DNA of 18,895 nucleotides from NCBI GenBank assembly GCA_937899715.1, contig CALCNX010000150.1:1-18895 (forward strand). Direction: 5' to 3'. The translations under genes and the position numbers were made by a program. Below the pieces are notes generated by a model, which did not search any database, had not been told where the DNA came from, and saw nothing but the letters and a program-made list of their open reading frames with translations. This DNA comes from an uncultured bacterium (lineage in GTDB: Bacteria > Bacteroidota > Ignavibacteria > Kapaibacteriales > UBA4661). Positions 14,658-18,895 of the stretch are shown here, in pieces (positions within the stretch are counted from its first letter, which is position 1; the number at the start of each line of letters is the position of its first letter).

Positions 14658-15620
14658 ATGGCGCTCACAGTGAAGAAAAATAATGCGGTGATTCATATTT
14701 CTAATGTAATCACGGGCTTTGAGCGGCGGCTCTACAATGAACTCTTGGGGATTGCGCAGCCGGATTTAGCGGGCACGTCGCGGCAGTTTCAGATTCCCGT
14801 TGCAGACATTCTCCGCATCATGGACGTTGACCCCCGCAATGTTGATTACCTCCGGCAAGCGCTCAAGGCGATGATGGATACGCACATTGAGTTTAATCTT
14901 TTGGGTAGGGACAACAATGATTGGCAATTTGTCCAGCTTTTTTCTGCTGCGGGCGTGAGTAATGGTACGCTTTCATGGGAATATCCCGAATTTATTATCA
15001 AGCAGCTTGGTCGCCCCGAAACCTACACGATTTTGTCTTTGCTCGAAATGCGACAACTTGACAGCAAATACACGCTGGCGTTATACGAACTTATCAAGAG
15101 TTTTGAGAAAGTGGGGCGCACCGGTGTCATCGAAATTGATACTTTGCAAAAACTGATGGGTGTCGAGTATGCCAACGTCAAGGATTTTTTCAAGTACGTT
15201 CTTCAGCCAGCGCTTCGGGAGTTACGCCAAAAAACGGGTTGGAACGTAGAAGAAAAGAAAGTGAAAAAAGGGCGGAGCATCGTGGGCATAAAATTTATCC
15301 TTGCCAAGCCAGCAAAAGCTGCGCCTGTATCCGCTCGTTCATCGGGAAAGCAGCTGCTTGAAGCTCAAAACAATGGCACACCACAGGAGAAAGATTATGA
15401 TGCCTTAGCGCTAAGAATGCCAACGAAAGAGCTAAACATTATCATCGAAAAAGCAAAAGAGCGCGTCCCAAAATATGTCCTCGAAAATTTTGCGGAGGAT
15501 ACGCCATCGTATATGGTCTCCTATCGGATTGAGCGCAACAAGCTTATTGATGGCTATTATGCAGAACATTCCGCTCCAAAGCAGCAGGAAGAGCTTCCGC
15601 TTTTCAGTAGTACATCGTGA
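14658..15620 (+). CDS. Rep_3 family replication initiator protein (RepB-type)
   Basis: A 320-residue protein with two winged-helix domains. The first covers about residues 5-125 (AVIHISNVITGFERRLYNELLGIAQ, then FQIPVADILRIM, and SWEYPEFIIKQL). The second begins with the family signature LLEMRQLDSKYTLALYELIKSFEKVG (about 127-152) and continues through DTLQKLMGVEYANVKDFFKYVLQPALRELRQKTGW. A hydrophilic tail of about 100 residues follows, ending EELPLFSSTS. Rep_3 proteins bind iterons as monomers to open the origin and repress themselves as dimers. The seven iterons directly upstream support the call. There is no good ribosome site (only AAAG close to the ATG). Downstream, a methylase relic begins within a few bases of the stop, suggesting a recombination junction. 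Confidence 0.95.
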   Translation: MALTVKKNNAVIHISNVITGFERRLYNELLGIAQPDLAGTSRQFQIPVADILRIMDVDPRNVDYLRQALKAMMDTHIEFNLLGRDNNDWQFVQLFSAAGVSNGTLSWEYPEFIIKQLGRPETYTILSLLEMRQLDSKYTLALYELIKSFEKVGRTGVIEIDTLQKLMGVEYANVKDFFKYVLQPALRELRQKTGWNVEEKKVKKGRSIVGIKFILAKPAKAAPVSARSSGKQLLEAQNNGTPQEKDYDALALRMPTKELNIIIEKAKERVPKYVLENFAEDTPSYMVSYRIERNKLIDGYYAEHSAPKQQEELPLFSSTS

Positions 15621-15624
15621 ACAA

Positions 15625-15882
15625 CTTACGCAAAAACTACTGCTCATTATCGTTGCAACATACCAGTTCTGTACTGACATAGAGCGGTATTCACGAAAAG
15701 TTTCCATAGAAGAAATAGAGAAGAATGGTTACAACTTGAATATTTCAAGGTATGTCAGCACATCAGAAGTCGAAATCCAAATTGACTTAAACAAGGTCAA
15801 CACCAAATTAACCGCCGTCAATGAACGAATAAAAATGCCCATAAAGAGCTTTATCACAAAGCGCAACATCTTTTGTTTTTAA
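15625..15882 (+). pseudogene. Relic of the C-terminus of a type I restriction methylase (HsdM)
   Basis: About 63 codons (15640-15828) read like the end of HsdM: IVATYQFCTDIERYSRKV, SIEEIEKNGYNLNISRYV and STSEVEIQIDLNKVNTKL. Intact HsdM proteins have some 450-550 residues with a SAM-binding NPPY domain, which is absent. After VNERIK the usual ending (HNxFLKELGL) is replaced by an unrelated tail in all frames I could check. The fragment starts only a few bases after the Rep stop and has no start codon of its own; an ATG at 15475 lies inside rep in another frame. No hsdS or hsdR follows. It marks a deletion or recombination scar at the edge of the replication module. Confidence 0.75.
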
Positions 15883-16303
15883 ATTATATTAGTGTTAATG
15901 CAATATGAAAAAAAACTAAAAGTAATAACAGTGTCAAATTCTAATCTTGATCAATAACCTTGGAAGCCTTTATGGGCAAATGTGCAGCTCAATGCTAAAT
16001 CGAATTGCTTCAGAGTGACAATCTTAAGAAAGTAACTTTTTAGCAAAGACCACTTTAACCAGCAATGAAATAGCGAAAGTAAAACTTGAAGCAACATTGC
16101 TTACATTCCTCCAAGCACAAGGGTTTACACCCATAGTAGAAAAATTAAAACCTGTTGTGATTTTACATAAGGCATATTCTAAGCAATGGCACCATTAAAG
16201 ACTATCGCCACTTTTTACCATGAATTCGCATTCCCCACGACGAAATATTCAGTATTTTCGGGAATTACTACATGATTGTACCACACCCATCCAACACAAC
16301 TGT
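15883..16303. other. Gene-free stretch with a possible short coding relic
   Basis: No intact gene is visible. In one plus-strand frame 16031-16198 stays open for 55 codons without a start (contains KVKLEATLLTFLQAQGFTPIV) and ends in TAA; it resembles no family I recognise and is probably decayed coding DNA. The AT-rich left part shows only short frames. The right end serves as the 5' region of the beta-propeller gene, without a clear promoter or ribosome site. Confidence 0.5.
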
Positions 16304-18895
16304 ATGCCACAGCCCTCAACTTCTCTCGCTCCGATGCTCTCAAGAAAGAGCGTACTATTTTTTCTTGTGACGGTTGTGATTTCGGTCGCAGCTTTTTTTC
16401 CACTTCCCGCCCCTGCGCAGCCCTTTGCGCCAAGTCTTCTGAGTAGCCTCCAATGGCGCATGATAGGACCGCACCGAGGCGGCAGAACCATCGGCGCAGT
16501 GGGAGTGCCGCAGCAGCCAAATGTTTTTTACATCGGAGTCAATAACGGCGGCGTATGGAAAACGACGGATTACGGCAGAATATGGGAACCAATTTTCGAC
16601 GGACAACCCACGGGTTCGGTCGGTGATGTGGCGGTCGCGCCGTCCAATCCCGATGTGCTCTATGTGGCAAGCGGCGAAGGCGTTCAGCGTCCCGATTTAT
16701 CCGTCGGCGATGGTGTGTACAAATCGGTGGATGGCGGCAAAACATGGGTAAACACCGGACTCCGAGACGGACAACAAATAGGCAGCATCGCCATTGACCC
16801 CGTGAATGAAAACCGCGTGTTCGTCGCCGTGCTGGGGCATCCCTACGGCGCAAACAGTGAGCGCGGCGTGTACAGAACACTGGACGGCGGAAAAACATGG
16901 GAACAAGTTCTTTACAAAGATGTGAACACCGGTGCAGCACAAATAACGCTCGACCCCAAAAATCCGAATGTAGTTTATGCCTCGCTCTGGGCTGCGCGGC
17001 AGGGTCCGTGGGAAAATGGTTCTTGGCAAGGACCCGAAAGTGGCTTGTTCAAGTCCACCGACGGCGGCACGACGTGGAAGAAAATGACCACAGGCTTGCC
17101 GACATTCGAGCAAGGGCTTGGGCGCATCGGCTTTTGCATCGCCCCCTCCGACCCGAAGCGAATGTATGCGACAGTAGATTCCCCGACGCTGGGCGGAATT
17201 TATCGCTCCGATAATGGCGGCGAATCGTGGACACGCACGAACAGCGACGAGCGCTTCTGGGGACGCGGCAGTGATTTTGCAGAAGTGAAAGTTGACCCGA
17301 AAAATCCTGATGTTGTCTATAGTGCCAACGTCGTTACGTGGAAGTCCGGCGACGGCGGAAAAACATGGACTGCCTTTCGCGGGGCGCCCGGCGGCGATGA
17401 CTACCACCGCATCTGGATTAACCCGAACAATCCTGATATTATTCTCATCGCCGCCGACCAAGGGGCGATTATCACCGTCAACGGCGGAAAAACGTTTAGC
17501 TCGTGGTACAACCAGCCCACTGCACAATTTTACCACGTCAGCACCGACAATCAATTTCCGTACAATGTCTATGGCGGTCAGCAAGAAAGTGGTTCGGTTG
17601 GCGTTTCCAGTCGCGGCAATGACGGCGGCATCACCTTGCGCGAGTGGCATCCCGTCGGCGCGGAAGAATATGGCTACGTGGTTGCCGACCCGCTCGACCC
17701 CAACATCATTTACGGCGGCAAGATTACCAAATTCGACAAGCGCAACGGACAAGTACAAAATATATCTCCCGAAGCCGTTCGTAGCGGCAAATATCGCTTT
17801 CTTCGGACGGCTCCGATTGCATTTTCACCCCTCGACCCACGGACGCTGTACTTTGCAGGCAATGTTCTGTTCAAAACGCGCGACGGTGGAAATTCGTGGG
17901 AAACAATCAGCCCCGACCTCACGCGCGAGGTCTATGACATTCCGGCAAGTGTGGGCGTGTACACAAAAGCAGACATGAAAACCATGCGCCGACGCGGGGT
18001 GATTTACACCATCGCGCCTTCCACCAAAGACACCAACACGATGTGGGTGGGAACCGACGACGGACTGATTCACCTGACCATAAACGGCGGAAAAAATTGG
18101 ACGAACATTACGCCCCCGGCTCTTAGTTCATGGATGAAAGTTTCGATTCTGGAGGCAGGACACTTCGACAACACGACGGCGTATGCTGCCGTGAATGCTA
18201 TCCGCATGGACGATATGCGCCCGCACATCTACCGCACGCACGATGCCGGAAAAACATGGAAGGAAATTGTGAGCGGTTTGCCCGCGAACGAGCCAATCAA
18301 CACAGTGAAAGAAGACCCGCTCCGCAAGGGGTTGTTGTTCGCGGGTTCCGAGCGAGCCGTCTATGTTTCTTTCGACGACGGCGAACACTGGCAGGCGCTC
18401 CGGCTCAATATGCCCGCTACTTCTATTCGTGACCTTGTCATCAAGGACGACGACCTTGTGGTGGGAACGCACGGGCGGTCGTTTTGGATATTGGACAACA
18501 TTACACCGCTCCGGCAGCTCGCACCCGAACTCAGCCAACAGCCTGTGATATTGTTCCAGCCCCAAACCGCATACCGCGTGCGGTGGAACATGGGAACCGA
18601 TACCCCCATGCCACAGGAAGAACCCGCCGGGGTGAATCCGCCTGATGGTGCGATGATTGATTATTATTTGACTGACAATGCGGGCGGCGAGATAAAACTG
18701 GAAATACGTGATGCCGACGGGAAATCTGTCCGCACCTTCAGCAGCAACGATAAACCCTACACAATTCCCGATGTGAATATTCCCTTGTACTGGATTCGTC
18801 CGCAGCAAATTTTGTCCGGCGCAAAAGGTTCGCATCGTTTTGTTTGGGACTTGCACCACGCTCCGCTCAATGAACCGCCGTCGTACCCCATCTCT
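16304..18895 (+). CDS. Secreted Asp-box beta-propeller protein (VPS10/sortilin-like, BNR repeats), 3' truncated
   Basis: An open frame of 864 codons that leaves the window without a stop. A signal peptide sits at the start (LSRKSVLFFLVTVVISVAAFF, Ala/Pro-rich cut region ending PAPAQ). The mature part opens with LQWRMIGPHRGGRTIG and then repeats Asp boxes: YKSVDGGKTW, YRTLDGGKTW, FKSTDGGTTW, YRSDNGGESW, KSGDGGKTW, TVNGGKTF, KTRDGGNSW, TINGGKNW, RTHDAGKTW. These are blades of a large beta-propeller. After THGRSFWILDNITPLRQL the chain leaves the propeller for a C-terminal part whose end is missing. Such proteins are often annotated as glycosyl hydrolase or VPS10-domain protein, but no catalytic residues can be assigned. 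Start codon is uncertain: ATGs at 16220, 16304 and 16334 are in frame, none with a ribosome site; 16334 gives the most compact signal peptide. Confidence 0.9.
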   Translation, partial: MPQPSTSLAPMLSRKSVLFFLVTVVISVAAFFPLPAPAQPFAPSLLSSLQWRMIGPHRGGRTIGAVGVPQQPNVFYIGVNNGGVWKTTDYGRIWEPIFDGQPTGSVGDVAVAPSNPDVLYVASGEGVQRPDLSVGDGVYKSVDGGKTWVNTGLRDGQQIGSIAIDPVNENRVFVAVLGHPYGANSERGVYRTLDGGKTWEQVLYKDVNTGAAQITLDPKNPNVVYASLWAARQGPWENGSWQGPESGLFKSTDGGTTWKKMTTGLPTFEQGLGRIGFCIAPSDPKRMYATVDSPTLGGIYRSDNGGESWTRTNSDERFWGRGSDFAEVKVDPKNPDVVYSANVVTWKSGDGGKTWTAFRGAPGGDDYHRIWINPNNPDIILIAADQGAIITVNGGKTFSSWYNQPTAQFYHVSTDNQFPYNVYGGQQESGSVGVSSRGNDGGITLREWHPVGAEEYGYVVADPLDPNIIYGGKITKFDKRNGQVQNISPEAVRSGKYRFLRTAPIAFSPLDPRTLYFAGNVLFKTRDGGNSWETISPDLTREVYDIPASVGVYTKADMKTMRRRGVIYTIAPSTKDTNTMWVGTDDGLIHLTINGGKNWTNITPPALSSWMKVSILEAGHFDNTTAYAAVNAIRMDDMRPHIYRTHDAGKTWKEIVSGLPANEPINTVKEDPLRKGLLFAGSERAVYVSFDDGEHWQALRLNMPATSIRDLVIKDDDLVVGTHGRSFWILDNITPLRQLAPELSQQPVILFQPQTAYRVRWNMGTDTPMPQEEPAGVNPPDGAMIDYYLTDNAGGEIKLEIRDADGKSVRTFSSNDKPYTIPDVNIPLYWIRPQQILSGAKGSHRFVWDLHHAPLNEPPSYPIS

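Noticed and set aside
15475..15882. 135-codon frame taken as a whole gene
   Set aside because: Its first 50 codons overlap rep in another frame and show no similarity to anything; only the part after the rep stop is HsdM-like.
16697..17758. 353-codon minus-strand frame
   Set aside because: Shadow of the beta-propeller gene, whose plus-strand frame is open throughout with Asp boxes and a signal peptide.
18128..18859. 243-codon minus-strand frame
   Set aside because: Shadow of the beta-propeller gene; no family motifs or start signals.
1..18895. tRNA, rRNA, phage or transposase genes
   Set aside because: None was recognised on either strand by eye; a covariance-model search could still find a small RNA that I would miss.

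Overview
The window looks like a fragment of a secondary replicon (plasmid, megaplasmid or chromid) from a member of the Bacteroidota/Chlorobi/Ignavibacteria/Kapabacteria side of the tree. Taxonomic pointers are a type IX secretion (T9SS) C-terminal sorting domain, a Bacteroidota-type promoter (TTTG plus TAnnTTTG), LytS/LytTR regulation of FtsX-type permeases, and frequent genes without a Shine-Dalgarno. The genus cannot be read from the sequence. Both ends cut genes, and the first ten bases equal the 3' end of an Illumina adapter, so this is probably a draft contig.

Layout. 1-495 (+): 3' part of a DJ-1/PfpI-type amidotransferase-like gene. 539-4124 (-): an AT-rich block holding an alpha/beta hydrolase, a Crp/Fnr regulator, a cyclase-family enzyme, a MarR regulator and an SRPBCC protein. 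The last two overlap by ATGA and sit behind a promoter overlapped by a perfect 10-bp palindromic operator. 4212-4249: strong hairpin terminator. 4312-4947 (-): secreted repeat protein made of signal peptide, 8-residue repeats and T9SS sorting domain only. 5199-6730 (+): parA-parB. 6738-6868: MITE-like inverted repeat between convergent genes. 6897-11903 (-): two tandem FtsX/MacB-type permeases, the downstream one broken by a frameshift, with two covarying hairpins between them. 12056-14034 (+): LytS-type kinase and LytTR response regulator, divergent from the permeases. 14206-14657: iteron origin (seven perfect 22-bp repeats, DnaA-box match, AT-rich stretch), followed by a Rep_3 initiator gene (14658-15620). 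15625-15882: relic of the C-terminal end of a type I methylase (HsdM). 15883-16303: no intact gene. 16304-end (+): large secreted Asp-box beta-propeller (VPS10/sortilin-like) protein, cut by the window end.

How it fits together. Replication (iterons plus Rep) and partition (ParAB) modules frame a cargo of membrane transport and sensing genes. LytSR probably controls the divergent permeases. The MarR protein probably represses its own SRPBCC-MarR operon and perhaps the cyclase. No phage or transposase genes are visible; mobility is suggested only by the replicon modules, the MITE-like repeat, the AT-rich block and the hsdM remnant.
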